A DNA stretch of 64,000 nt from the NCBI GenBank assembly GCA_038049695.1, contig CP142454.1, positions 20,468,501 through 20,532,500 on the forward strand, written 5' to 3'. The notes beneath the pieces were generated by a model. It had not been told where the DNA came from. It did not search any database and saw only the letters and a list, made by a program, of their open reading frames with translations. This stretch comes from Cinnamomum chago (Eukaryota > Streptophyta > Magnoliopsida > Laurales > Lauraceae). The position numbers and the translations under genes were made by a program. Below are positions 39,927 to 51,935 of the stretch, in pieces (the first letter of the stretch is position 1; every line of letters starts with the position of its first letter).

Positions 39927-42346
39927 GAGCCACAGCTAGGCTGCACTTGAACCTCAGTAACTGTTTCCTATGGCAAGTAAGACATCATATTATTATCATC
40001 ACCACTACCTTCTTCTTGAATGTATTCTTCTTTGTGATATTGCTACTGATCATATGGAGCTGGATCATATCCATTTTTGGAAAGTTGCAACCTTTATGAG
40101 TCTTATAGTAGGCAGGGTGAGGTGGTGAACTCTAGCTTGTTGATTTTCACTTTTAATGCTCAACTGTTAGCCTCTTTTATGGATAGAATTAGGAAGAAAT
40201 GCACTCTAAACCCCCTTTTCTCTTCACAAGTTTGACTTGTTTGGAACAGTTTCATGAGTATTGCCAATATTAATCTCCAGGAAGAAACAGTTAGCCAAGA
40301 TATAGTCTCAGTTATATTATCACAATGTCCTAAAAACATTTCCAAAAATAAGGATGCTGCCTTCTAATTTTTGCAAGGATTTCACAAAATATTAGTAATA
40401 TCTTATAATTTAATATTTTAACTATCAGTTTTTTGCCTTTTGTTATGTAATTTCTCGAGAGATTTTCATGCAGATAACCAAACGTTAAAATAAAAAATCC
40501 CCCCATTTCTTGCCTGCAGCATGAAAAGGGTTTGTTTACTTGCAGGGAAACGGACCAAACAGGGAAGCCCTATTTAGACCAATCAGGGGGTGCGTCATGG
40601 GAGGAGATGAATTTTTTTTATTCATCGGAGGAGATGGGATTTGACATCTCCTCTCATGTGTCACCCCCTGATTGGTCCAAACAGGAATCCGATTCCTTAC
40701 TTGTAGGCATTGATGTGGATTTATTTGCCACGTGGTAGGCGGTGATTGGCCAGAATGGGCTCCCCTTGTTTCGATCCTGTCTCATTTGACACGTGATAAT
40801 TTCCCTTGAAAACATGTGGTTTGTGCTTGACAAAGGTGGAGTTGAGTCGGCCAACAAACAGCACAAGTGCATGGTGGTGGGATCCATGGGCTGGATAGGA
40901 ATTTAAAACTATAGAGATGAAGAAAACTAAAGAGAGATGAAGAGTTGATGATTATCATCTGCAAAAGAATTGTCACTTAGGACCTGTTTGTTTGCGTTAA
41001 AATATATATATATATATAGATTGAATACTTAGCATTTATATTATTAATTAAAAGTAAGGACAGTAGGTCAATTTTGAAAAATAACAACAAATAATCTTTT
41101 ATTTTATAAAAATAGAATCAAAGTAAGATGTGAAATTAATTATTCATTTCACATCCCCCTTTGATTCTATTGCCATAAAAAGAAATGTTATTTAATGCTC
41201 ATTCTTGAAAATTCACTTTTAGAGCATGTTTTGTAACAGGCGAGGAATCCATAAATCTGATCATTCTTCACTATCACTGGAACAAAGATTTCTTGTTGTG
41301 AATTTATATAGTTGAGGATTTCATATTAATATTGGTGTATGTCGATGCATATACTGAGAAAAATAAGGTTCACAGTGCAAATCCTCTTAAGTGAGGATTT
41401 TGCAAATCTTATGGGGGGTGGTCGATCTGAAAACACTAACAAATAAATATTTTTATTCGTCCAGTTACTCAGGAATTTACAATTTTCAAATATAGATTTA
41501 CCATATTTTTAGGGAAACTGAAAATCTTTTCCTAAAGATTTGGTTGCCAAACGTGACTGTAGTCTTTATTTTACCACTTATGATATGCTTAATTTGTTCA
41601 AACTTGAATTATAGTAAATGATATGCTTGTTCTTAGTTGTTCAATATTATTATTATCTATTAATTTTGAAGCTTCCCTATTTTATTGGTGAACCGAGGAG
41701 AAGTTTGCACCTCACTGTGTACTTTGATAAAGCATTATTGGGGCCACCCGTTATAAGATTTGAATCAAGCGGAAGCATTTTTTTTTAAAGGTAAGTGAAA
41801 GCATTCTTAAGTTTCTAAAATGAAAAGGAACCTAAACATACCTAGGAACCCATTTGGATGTAAAACAAACAGGTGGAGAAAATGAGTTGAGAAAACCATC
41901 TGCACTCAGAAAACTTTTTTCCCTTTTATGTTAGAATTATAGACAGTTCCTTTCAACTTTTTTCCCTCGTCCAAACTGACTTAAAGGCTCAGTTGGGCAA
42001 AATGGGAGAAAAACTTTGGGACCTGTGAGCATGTTTTGTAATCAATACCTAGGATTTTTCCATAAAATGATCCCTTTATTTGAGGGCATTTAAGGAGTGT
42101 AGATTGAACAGACAGGGCAAGATGTAGAGGAGACCATCAAATACATGGGTCCTATTTTATAGCATGAAGGTTGGGCAATCAATTTCAATCAAATTGGGGG
42201 TAATTGGATGCTCCCTTATAGATCTCCACCGTTGATCCTTCCTTCTTAGCCCCTTTGGTAGAATGCCCATTTCTTAGAAAATCATAAATATTCATGATGA
42301 ATGATGAGCTATGCAAGTTTGAGAATGGAGGTAAATGTTTCTCGTG
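39927..42346. other. Spacer between copies A and B, partly duplicated elsewhere
   Basis: No gene. By eye, 39927-40550 matches the flank downstream of copy D (62339-62950; both contain GGAAGAAACAGTTA near 40278 and 62664). The part 41826-42345 matches 63046-63420 (shared CCCATTTGGATGTA). The part 40780-41228 matches 42443-42840 (shared TGTGCTTGACAA and a MITE end GACCTGTTTGTTTGCGTT at 40981). The spacer is therefore a patchwork of array flanks. Confidence 0.6.
40577..40678. repeat. Near-perfect 33-bp inverted repeat (foldback hairpin)
   Basis: GACCAATCAGGGGGTG... at 40577 is mirrored by ...CACCCCCTGATTGGTC ending at 40677. The arms are about 33 bp with few mismatches and the loop about 35 bp. 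It is probably a MITE core; no target duplication was assigned. Confidence 0.8.
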
Positions 42347-42617
42347 TTGCACGTTTCTTATGGAAAAGCAGGAATATGGTGGAAAAAGTTGGAAGTAGCT
42401 GAAGTATGTTTTTCTACCATGGCTGTTAGATACTTGATATGCATAAATATGTCCTTCTCATTGTGCTTGACAATGGTGGAGCTGAGTCATCCCACAACCA
42501 CACAAATATGACAAGTGCCATCATGGCCGGGCCCATTGGCTGCAAAGGAATTCAAATTAACCTATTTGTGGAGGAGGAAGAGTAGAGGATTATGATCTGC
42601 TAGAGAGCAATCCCACT

Positions 42618-42956
42618 TCAGCCTATTTGTCCTGCATTAAAACACACATGAATTAAATACTTAGCATTTATGCCATTAATAAAAAACGAGAATGTTAATT
42701 TTAAAAAACAGCATCAAATAGTCTTTTCTTTTTTGAAAATATAATCAAACTAAGATATGAAATTAATTAATATCCAACCATCACCCTTAATTATTTATTT
42801 CTCATCTCCCTTCGATTCTATTGGCATAAAAAAGAAACATTATTTGATGCTCATTTTTTAGAATCCACCCTTAGTCATGACCACTTATGATATAAATCAC
42901 ATGTATAAAATATGTATTTAACTCCTACGTATTCCAATGAAAACAAACAGCCCTTA
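42618..42956. mobile_element. MITE of the GGCCTGTTTGTTTGCATT family upstream of copy B
   Basis: The left end is GCCTATTTGTCCTGCATTAAAA. The right end on the minus strand is GGGCTGTTTGTTTTCATTGG. The counterpart in the C unit is 53181-53519, so it predates the duplication. Confidence 0.6.
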
Positions 42957-43172
42957 ACGTTGATAGCCGTTTTTATCCAGAGCCATAAAATGATTGGTTT
43001 GTAGATGAAGAAAAAAGTCTTATTATAATTATTAATTTTGAATCCGTATATTAGATGTTTGGAAATGTTTGCTTTTCACAGAGGCAAGGAACATAGAAAG
43101 GCTATATAGTGAGACCCCTTTAACTACAAACAAATATAACTCTTTATCCGAATAAAATGGTGCGAAGTATTC

Positions 43173-43306
43173 AGATGAAGGGGTTAATATCGAGTCATGC
43201 CTATTTAAATTCATAACAGATGAAGGGGCTAATATGGAGTCATGCCTATTTAAATTCATAACTGATGAAGGGGTTAATACGGAGTATGCCTATCTAAAAT
43301 TATAAC
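43173..43306. repeat. 45-bp minisatellite, three units, upstream of copy B
   Basis: Units start at 43173, 43218 and 43263 with (A/T)GATGAAGGGG(T/C)TAATA and share ATGCCTAT further on. The C unit has a single copy at about 53736. Confidence 0.9.
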
Positions 43307-43713
43307 CGTTCAAAATAAATGCCCTACGATACATGAGATATCTCCGAACCTTCCTCCAATAAGAGTTGGTTGGTATTACTGTATAAGATTGACCAACTAA
43401 TTAACACAATCTTTTGCACAGATATTAATCATGATTTTTTTTTATCAAACTCTCTCAATCTCATCGTGGACACTCAAAAATTGTGGATGCTGCTGGGACT
43501 GTGAGGTGAGGCCGTTTTTTTTTTTTCAGTGTGGAGTTTCTACTCCTTCGACTCATTATATTTTCTTAAAGTGAGAGCCTCTGACGATCCTATCCTGACC
43601 CGGTCGCTTGAGGATAATAATATCTATAAGACGCACCTGAAACACATGGCGAAGACTTTTTTTGGTATAAACATGGCGAAGACTTTGAGATAAGAATTGT
43701 GAATTGTGAAGAA

Positions 43714-46303
43714 ATGTCGAGAGGAGAGGAGGAGAAGGAGAAGGATAAGTTTTTTGCGGAGCTGCAATTGCCGCAGCAGAAATTGGATGGTGGGCATCTG
43801 TTCCCAGCAGTCCTGTGTCCAAATCGGCAAGTGGATGCGTGCAGATTCATAGAGGAGTTGAAGCATCACAAGGGATGGCTGGAAGATGTGGTCCTGAAGC
43901 ATAGTGGAGCCATCCTACTCAGGGGCTTTCCTGTAGAGACTGCTTCGGATTTCAATGCGGTCATCGAAGCTTTCGGCTACGAGGAACTGGCCTACACGGG
44001 CTCCGCTTCTCGAACCCCCGTTCTCGGTAGGGTCCACACTGCAAACGACTCACCTCCCGATCAGAAGATCCCCTTCCACCATGAAATGGCTCATGTATGT
44101 ACTTAACTATGTTACTGCCTAGTTCATTCAATTAATTCGCATTTGAGTTCGCAATTCATAAGTGTTAAAGACTTAGTTTCAGCATTAAATTCATTTAATT
44201 TGCTTGAACTAATTCATCCGTGCCCATGCTATACAAGTGATATCGCTAAGGTCTACGTGTCAAATCCAAATTACTTTAGGGCTTGTTTATTTGCATTAGA
44301 ATACATTGGATCGTTGAAAATGAAAATTAATGGTGAATTTACAAAAATAAATATTAAATAATATTTTTTTTTTAGGAAAATAGAATAAGAAGAAGATGCT
44401 ATTTTTTTAAAATTCATCTTTTATCTTCATTTTTAACCTCCCCCATGTATTTAAGTTTTATGTATTTTATTGCAAACAATCAAGGACTTGGTAAAATCTG
44501 CTCCAATCAGAGTTTGAACCACAGGTCCACAATCAAATCAATTACTGTAACTAATACTAGGGTGTAGTGATTGGCTTGGATTTTTAGCTAGGCACCAATA
44601 ATATGAATTCATTGAACTCAACTTGGAGAACAATGGTAACATAGTTTGCTAATACTTTTCAAATTGATGCACAAATAGTTGGAAATGAACTATTAGTGTT
44701 TCTGAGCAGACTAGGTAGCAGCTAGCTATTAAGCAAATCATCAATATTTCATAGTGTTGTTTGAGATAAAGTTTATGTCTTCTGTTGATTGTTAATTGAA
44801 ACTGTAAACACGTACGATGTTTAAAACAGGCTCCTGTGTTTCCATCGAAATTATTTTTCTTCTGTGAAGAGGAACCAAAAAGAGGTGGGGAAACTCCCAT
44901 TGTTCTCAGCCATGTTGTTTATGAAAGAATTAAACAAAGGTTCCCAAAGTTTGTAGAAAGACTCGAGGAGCATGGTGCGATCTACACCTCGGTGATGGGA
45001 GCGGTATGTGACCCTTCAAGTCCTGTGGGTCGAGGTTGGCAGCTCACATTCTCTACACAAGATAAAACCACAGCTGAGGAAAGGTTTGTAAATTTTTAGC
45101 TTTTCATTTAAAAACTGATCTTAACAACTGTTTGAATTTTATCAGAGGGCCGGCTCTCCAAAGCTCAAATTTGTAGTGGGGCCCACCTGGGACTTACATG
45201 GGGATAAGAGTGTGGGGGATTTCAAGGACTCTTGGGATCTTCCTCTTTGCAAAAAATCAGCCTCAATCTTGATTTCTATCATCTCCATATGGGTCCAAAA
45301 GTTTAATGGTTTATAGTCCATTCAAATCGATACATAATCGATCCAACGGTCCAGTAAATTAGGATCTAACCGAAAGTTGGTGGACATGTGCAATTTAGAA
45401 GGGTCATGTGTTTAGTCCATTTGGATGAACCAAAAGTGGGCCCCACAAGCATGGGCTTACGAGATTTTATTCTAAACTTGAGCTTAAAAGAGCCTTGCTC
45501 TTTATCAGATGTCTCCAAAGAGACCTACGGTATGAACTATTAATTATAATGCCATAAGGTCTTAGGTGCTTGTGATATTTCACTGCTGCAATATATGGGC
45601 TTGTCAACTTTTAATATTTGGATCCCATGAAGCAAAAAATAAAAAATAAAAACTATACCAAATTCAAACGACTATGGTGACATTAGTAGACTTTTAGTCA
45701 TAAAATTGGGTATACATGGTCTAAGGGGATTTTTTTTTTTTTTGGTAAAATGATCTAAGGGGAATTGATATGTCAAATCCCCTCTTTTTTTTTCCGCTTT
45801 CCGCCATACATATACCACAGGTAGGAAAAGTCTACATACCCTGCTCTAATGACCAGTGATACATCAACAATCCTTTGAATCTTGCTATTTCTGATGAATC
45901 TGAGTATTGATCATATGTATCTTCTTGCTGATTATGCATCAGGGCTGCACAAATGGGCATAAAGTTGGAATGGATGGAAGATGGGGTGAAAGTAGTGGTA
46001 GGCCCAGTAGAGGCCATCAGAATTGATAAAACAAGAGGACGCAAAGTTTGGTTCAATCACGTCTTGTATCGGGACACTGCTTGCGAAGATTCTCGCAAGG
46101 ATCCTGACAAGTCAATTTTCTTCGGGGATGGCACGCTGCTTCCGAATGATATTATATGTGATTGCCTGAAAATCCTAGATGAGGAATGCGTCGCCATTCC
46201 ATGGCAGAAGGGTGATATTCTATTGCTTGATAACTTTGCTGTTCTTCACTCTCGGCAATCATTTGAACCTCCCCGTCGCATTCTGGTTTCACTATGCAAA
46301 TAG
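43714..46303 (+). CDS. TauD/clavaminate-synthase-like Fe(II)/2-oxoglutarate oxygenase, copy B, 331 residues
   Basis: Predicted non-haem iron oxygenase of the TauD family (Pfam TauD, PF02668), resembling Arabidopsis At3g21360; the substrate is not known to me. Exons are 43714-44094, 44830-45083 and 45943-46303 (TAG), with GT-AG introns of 735 and 859 bp and clean phases. Landmarks: LPQQKLDGGHLFPAVLCP near the N-terminus, GAILLRGFPVETASDFNAVIEAFGYEEL, the metal motif HHE at 122-124 (H-x-E) at the end of exon 1, FPSKLFFFCEEEPKRGGETP opening exon 2, RKVWFN, and distal H314 in LDNFAVLHSRQSF followed by PPRRILVSLCK, where an Arg should hold 2-oxoglutarate. ATG 43714 is chosen because upstream in-frame codons lack another ATG. 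The N-terminus has a Glu/Lys-rich run. Length equals the family norm. No lesion seen. Confidence 0.93.
44279..44485. mobile_element. Old MITE in copy B intron 1
   Basis: The left end is GGGCTTGTTTATTTGCATTAG. The right end is TGTATTTTATTGCAAACAA. It belongs to the same family as 60004-60229 and is also present in copy C (55279-55484). The internal arm TTTATCTTCATTTTTAACC pairs with the left arm. Confidence 0.6.
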
Positions 46304-47920
46304 GAGACTCAGGACCATGAACCTTGTCTGTGGTCCTTTTTTTTTTTTTTAATATGAGGGGAGGAGTAGAAGAGTGGGTTAAATTAAATGAATAGATAAA
46401 GTTACTTTTCTATGTGTTTGAATGGTTAGTGTAAAATAAAAAAATAAAAGGTTTTATTTGAACAGAGTAAAGTAAAAGATACTTTACTATGTATTGTGAA
46501 AGTAACTCACAAACAGAACCTAGCCATCATTTGACAAGGTTCGTTCTTATTATATATGATTGCCACTAGTCTTCATCTTGAATGGGTTTTTGTGTATAAA
46601 ATTGCTGCTTATGTGGATTCTTGCCCGTAAAATTGCTTATGAATATCGAGCTGAATGATATCCTTTATCCTAAAAGGGCCTATTTGGTTATAGGCATTTC
46701 TGATGAGGCATTAGGCTTGTTGGAAATTTTTGATATATGTGACATCTTATTCCCTACTCATTCGAAATACTCTATTTGATGAAAGAATTTATAAATCCAA
46801 TCAAATGAAAAGGCACTTAGCCTTATGAATTCCCATAATTCCACCATTTCAAACGCTAGAGGGGATTTAAGCATTTGAAATTTTGTTTTTTAACAGCATT
46901 CGGAATTCTCAGAATTCTCATGATCCTTCCAAACCAACAGGCCCTAAGGTTGGAATCTTTCATGAGTTTTGAAAGTATGCAGTTGCCTACTTTGGTTGAA
47001 TTTCTTTATAGGGTCTAGAGAGGTGAAGACCTTGTTGATTGAACCTTTTATCCCTTGTGGACTGAACCAGAAAGAACAAGTCAGAAAAGTAAATTTGAAT
47101 AATTTGTATTTCAAAGGTGGGGCATTGATAGTTTTGAAGCGACAAATCACACACAACTAAAGTATTTTATGAGTGATTAATCTCGTAGTGGACCCTAATC
47201 TAATCAAGAAACACTAATAATGTAGTTATCTTTTTTTTTTCTTAACACATAATAATTTATAGCACCCGCCAAACAATTCAATTTAAAATCTATTGCAATC
47301 TTAAAAAATCACCAACTATGAAAAATGCTCTAATATTTTACTATTATACTATTCTATTCTATACTATCTTATTCTAATTATATTTGAATATGTAAATATT
47401 TTATTCTATAGATATCCAAATGGGCCCATGACATTGATAACCATTTTTCGAAGAAAAAGTCTTTATTATAACTATTTATTTTAAAGCCTTAGATTAGATG
47501 TCAAGCAAGTAAATGTTTGCTTCCGTTTGCTTTTGATTTTTAAATAATAATTTTACTTTAGCCCAAAAAAGAAATAACATTAAACCTTTGCTTCATTCAA
47601 AGGGGCAAAGAGCATAGAAAGGCCACATAATTATACCATTTAATTCGATTAGAAACAGAGATACCTCTTAATTCAAATAATTCTAAATTCTAAGGGCTTT
47701 TTTTTTTTTTTTTTTATGATCCCCTCTAGACCTCCACCCACTAATGCCCCTGGACAAAAACTTTTTCTCCCAAGGTTTCTCAAAACCCAAGTTTTCTTGC
47801 CATTTGCTGCACTGGAAAACATACCACAGTGAGTCCGGATCTTCTGAGACTTCAACAAAGAGAAATACTGAGTTAGAGAGTGAAAATCTACCATGAGCAT
47901 ACTTATTTAAAATCCGAATT
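46304..47920. other. Flank downstream of copy B, no gene recognised
   Basis: Near-identical to 57378-58934 downstream of copy C. The short frames found here occur in both copies only because the DNA is duplicated, and none shows family motifs. Confidence 0.5.
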
Positions 47921-48960
47921 AATTGAGGTACGTAGGTAAATACCGTACATGGTATTAAATATCAGCCGATACCGGTTCATATTGGCCCATACCGGTCCGA
48001 TATTTTGGTGATATATCGGTCTCGGTATTGCAGACCAAAATATCACCAAAATATCGGTCCATCTCGGCCGATATTTTGAAAATATCGGTTTAATTGATAT
48101 ATCGGCCGATATATCAGTCTATCTCGGTCAAAATATCGGCCAAGATGGAATAATGGAAAAAAACCCTAAAATTTTCAATTTTTTCCTCATTCTTCATCTC
48201 CACTCATCTCCTTAGAGCAACCACTCCTCCTTAGCTGATTTTTTTGCATATTTCCAACACTACTTCTTGAAAAAAAATCATTTTATTTTGGTAAGAAAAT
48301 CAACATACTCCCTTATTTTAACTATTATATATTCTTTAACAATCCATACCGAATAAATGATAATGATGATGATATCGAGTGTGGACGACACTCCACTTGA
48401 AATTAGGCTGTCATGCTTATCAATCTCTATCTCTCTAGTCTGCCCTAATTTCAGATAAACCATAAACCTTTCGATGTCCAAGTGTTTTTTGATTGATTTA
48501 TCTCACTATCATGTTTCAGATTTTAATATTTTATCTTTATGGTCTTGGATTTCACAACTTATTTTGATAATTGAGTTAGTATTAAATGATACTTGATATG
48601 TTATCTTTATTTTCTTATATTTTAAACTAATAAATTGATCATAAGCATCGATAATTGTTACATTATAAGAAATACTGGAGAAGACGGCGAACTACGACAT
48701 AGACAGGACTCATAACTTAAGGTGACCGAGATTTTGATTTATTACTGTTACTAATGGAAAAAAAATATTGTTTTCCAACATTTTCTAATATTATGGATTT
48801 TTTGGATATTTTTATGAATTTTTTTTTATTAAAAAAAAATCACACCGCGATGACCGCGACGGACTGATATCCGCGACCGATATCGATATCATATTGATTT
48901 TTCAAACCAGCCGATACCGCGACCGAGACGGAGATTTTAAACCATGGTACCGTATCAATT
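47921..48960. mobile_element. Repeat element E1, non-autonomous DNA-transposon-like, about 1.0 kb
   Basis: The left end reads AATTGAGGTACG...TACCGTACATGGTATTAAATATC. The right end on the minus strand reads AATTGATACGGTACCATGGTTTAAAATC, a loose inverted repeat. The left 200 bp hold many copies of ATATCGG/CCGATAT (48000-48140), like the subterminal binding arrays of DNA transposons. GCGACCG-type blocks fill the right end. A second copy (E2) lies at 51936-52910. No transposase was seen. Confidence 0.6.
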
Positions 48961-50086
48961 CTTCATATTGAGTTCATCTTCTGCTTGGTTTTAGAGAGCC
49001 CATCCCCCTACCTATTCGATAATGAAAATCACTTTTCATGCCTAAGGATACGAACCCAAAAGTCCAAATGATATTGATCTTTTACCGTAGGATTTAATTA
49101 AGTGTATTCACTTCTCTCTCACTAACTATTTCGTATTTGGTAAACTTACTTTACCAGTGATGTAGAGAAAAGGGTTAATTCAAGAGACAATAAAAATAAG
49201 CGGATCACATCAAACGATACTAAATCCTAAAAATACATCTTCCTTCCAATAAAAAAAAAAAAGTTAAAAAGAGACTCTCTCAAGCCACTAAATGACAAAA
49301 AAAAAAAAAAAAAAAAGAAGAAGCAACAACAACTAGGGTTGTACATGGAACGGGCTGGGTTGGGCTGGGCCCAGGAACATCCATGCCAGGCCCGACTTCT
49401 AAATTAGAAGCTTGACCCTGGCTCAGGCCCAAGTCGGACCAGAAATTGCATGCCCAAGACTGGCCCGCCTATAAATCATGAAGCACTAGCATATCCTGAG
49501 TTTAACTTATATAATAACGAAAAACGAAAAAAAAAATTTTATAACGTCCTAGGTTGTAGCTCAACTAGCCTTGTCATCACCCTATATGAGAGGTCATGGG
49601 TTTGAGTCTCCACATTACTATTCCCTCCCTTACAATTATATATGTATATTTGGGCCGGGCAAGGATTCTGAATCTCAACGACCGAGTCCAAATAAAAAAC
49701 CTCTAAGCACGGCCCATCTATTATAACCTAAACCCCATCGTCGAACTAATGCGGGCCGGCCTTGTCTGCGATCACCCTTACAAAAAAAAAAATCTTCTTG
49801 AAATAAAAATTCAAAGAGCTACGCTTTCGCCTTTTGATTTTTTCAAACATTCACTCTTGCTCTCTCTTTGTATTTAACCATTCACTTAACTTCACCGGTA
49901 AAGTAAATTGACCAAAAGAGTGATTCACTATGTGATTTGATAGTATTGCGTTTAAACGTTAATTAAAGATGCCCATCCCACATTTTGTGGACCAAACCCC
50001 GAACCAACGACCCAACTATGATTTAAAAAAGGCAAAACATGATAAGAGTCCATTTATAGGAAGCGGAGGAAATCCTGAAAATTACA

Positions 50087-50196
50087 CTTTACCGCTGTAT
50101 TCATCGGCGGTAAATCTGCGACTTCAGATTTCCTCCTTTCTGAGAGGAGGAAATCTGGCAAATGCTAATTTACCGCCGATACAAAAAGCGGTAAAG
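50087..50196. repeat. Nested foldback with GCGGTAAA motifs
   Basis: CTTTACCGC at 50087 pairs with GCGGTAAAG ending at 50196. Inside, CGGCGGTAAAT pairs with ATTTACCGCCG. The centre CAGATTTCCTCC...GGAGGAAATCTG (50125-50157) forms a tight hairpin. Probably a MITE; no target duplication was read. Confidence 0.75.
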
Positions 50197-51320
50197 CTGC
50201 GTGAGTGCCCAAATCCAAATACATTCCAAGCAAGCCTTTCCATTTCCTTTAACAATGTACTAGAGACACACTTAAATTTAATATTTTCTTAAATCTTCAT
50301 TATTAGATAAAGAAAATTAATAAAAGAATTTCTTTTTTTTTTTAATGGCTTGGGTCGTCTCAAAAGTTCGTGCTTATGAAAAAAAAGAAATAGAGAAATA
50401 AATAAAGAAAAAACTTTTCTTTTAATAGGGAAAAGTAATGTATGAAACAACATGAACAAAAATAAAATAAAAGAATAAGCCTATATATATTTAATAACGA
50501 AGGTTGTCCACATTACTTTGGACCCCACCTTAATTACCCAAAGGACTCGAATCCAAAAAAATCCAAGTATAGACCATCTTGGACTCCATAGACATTGACT
50601 TTTGGGTGAGAGATTGAATAACATGTTGCCCCATTGAACATTTTTTTCCATCCACATGGCTTATAAGCCATACGATCGCGCACAAAGAATATCTATGGGG
50701 CCCACTCAGAATACTTTAGATCTCATATCATATTAGGGAGAGAATCTAATATCACTGTTGTAGGATATAAACTATATATATTATGAAATAGAAATCCTCC
50801 CTAATCTTATTTTATTATTTTTCTATTTTGGAAGGTAAGTAAGTAAATCCATATCTCTCTTGATTCTCAATGTAGAGGTCTTGCATTGAAGTACCTAACC
50901 AATCCAACCCATATTATAAATGTAGTCATTTTTTGAAATTCTTTCGTTGTAATCAAGATTTTGTCGATTTCAAGTATGTTCTCAAACGCAGATATTAGGT
51001 TCTCCGGTTTCTAATGGTAATGATTTTTTCTCCTATATAAACCCGTTTAAGAATCAAGTATTTCATAGAACCAAACATATGTTTAGTTTGGAAATTTCGT
51101 GAACATCTCCATGCAAATCAAGTTTAGGATGTGCACAGCCATGAGACACTTAAACACTTACTTCTGACATGAGTCATACTCAATCTTCATGGGTCTCATT
51201 CTCGCCTTTAGACCAGTAAAAACTCGGGGCAATGCATGGGCTAAAATAATAAATACAATATTAAAGAAAAGGTCAAACAATCAAACCTAAATGAACAATC
51301 AAATATATATATAAGTAGGA

Positions 51321-51549
51321 GAGGGGCTTTCCTAAGCTGCAGTTTATGTTATCCTAAGCTGAAATCGTCTACGAAATCATCTCCATCGTAAACTGTCTCA
51401 AGTCATCGTCTCCAAAATCAAGATAAATCCAAACTGGATTTTCCAGTTCCATCGTGCCAAAAACAGAGATTGTCGACTTTGATTTGTGAGACCGTTGCCG
51501 TTAATTCAGCTTAGGATAACATAAGCTACATCTTAGAAAAGCCTTACTC
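51321..51549. mobile_element. MITE with about 43-bp terminal inverted repeats
   Basis: Left arm GAGGGGCTTTCCTAAGCTGC...TTATGTTATCCTAAGCTGAA mirrors the right arm, read on the minus strand as GAGTAAGGCTTTTCTAAGATG...TTATGTTATCCTAAGCTGAA. The flanks are TA-rich, so the exact target duplication is uncertain. Confidence 0.75.
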
Positions 51550-51935
51550 TATATATAGATATACATATGTTAGCTGCAAAGATAATTGATAAATAGCAGT
51601 CCAATTTTTTTTTAATAACAACATCAATCCAAAGTCTTCAAAAATTTTGCCTTTTGTTTCTAGATGATTTTAGTGGAAAACTCCCCTTAGACTTTGTGAA
51701 GGGCCGCCTAAACAGCCCTCAAACTCCAATATAGATGATAAAGCCCCCCTCTCCACAGGTAAGACCACGAGCCTAAGTCGGAGCCCAATGTAGTCCAATG
51801 TAGGCTAGACACAGATTAGGCTCGGGCTAAATTAGACCATGAGAAGCCTTTTCGCTTAATGAGATATGCCTATCCTATAGATGGAAAGTGATCAAGTCTG
51901 GACTGGATCAATGAGGTTGGCCCATACTCAACCTA

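Larger units (their letters stand above)
42347..47918 (+). repeat. Segmental duplication unit containing copy B
   Basis: Starts TTGCACGTTTCTTATGG and ends TTATTTAAAATCCGAA. It aligns, with indels, to 52911-58934. Both units hold the gene, about 1.3 kb upstream and 1.6 kb downstream. Homology stops abruptly at 47918/58934 and 42347/52911. Confidence 0.85.
48961..51935. other. Spacer between the two E elements: nested small repeats, no gene
   Basis: Contains a GGGCTGGGTTGGGCTGGGCCC-type repeat (about 49333-49780). Inside it is a SINE-like insert with TAGCTCAACTAG and GGTTTGAGTCTCC (about 49548-49645). A foldback (50087-50196) and a MITE (51321-51549) follow and are listed separately. Homopolymer A runs are frequent. 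No coding region was recognised. Confidence 0.45.

Noticed and set aside
43556..43902. Antisense frames at the start of copies B and C (also 54114-54445)
   Set aside because: They are shadows of exon 1 on the other strand and recur only because the DNA is duplicated.
46944..47160. Short frames on both strands shared with 58025-58241
   Set aside because: Conserved through recent duplication of the flank, not by coding constraint; no motif.
48278..48481. Similar 60-70-residue minus-strand frames in E1 and E2 (also 52266-52451)
   Set aside because: Shared because E1 and E2 are copies. The frame contains an Ile run from ATG/ATC repeats and has no transposase motif.
49548..49645. Possible tRNA gene
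   Set aside because: Only A-box and B-box-like sequences are present with no cloverleaf; more likely the head of a SINE.
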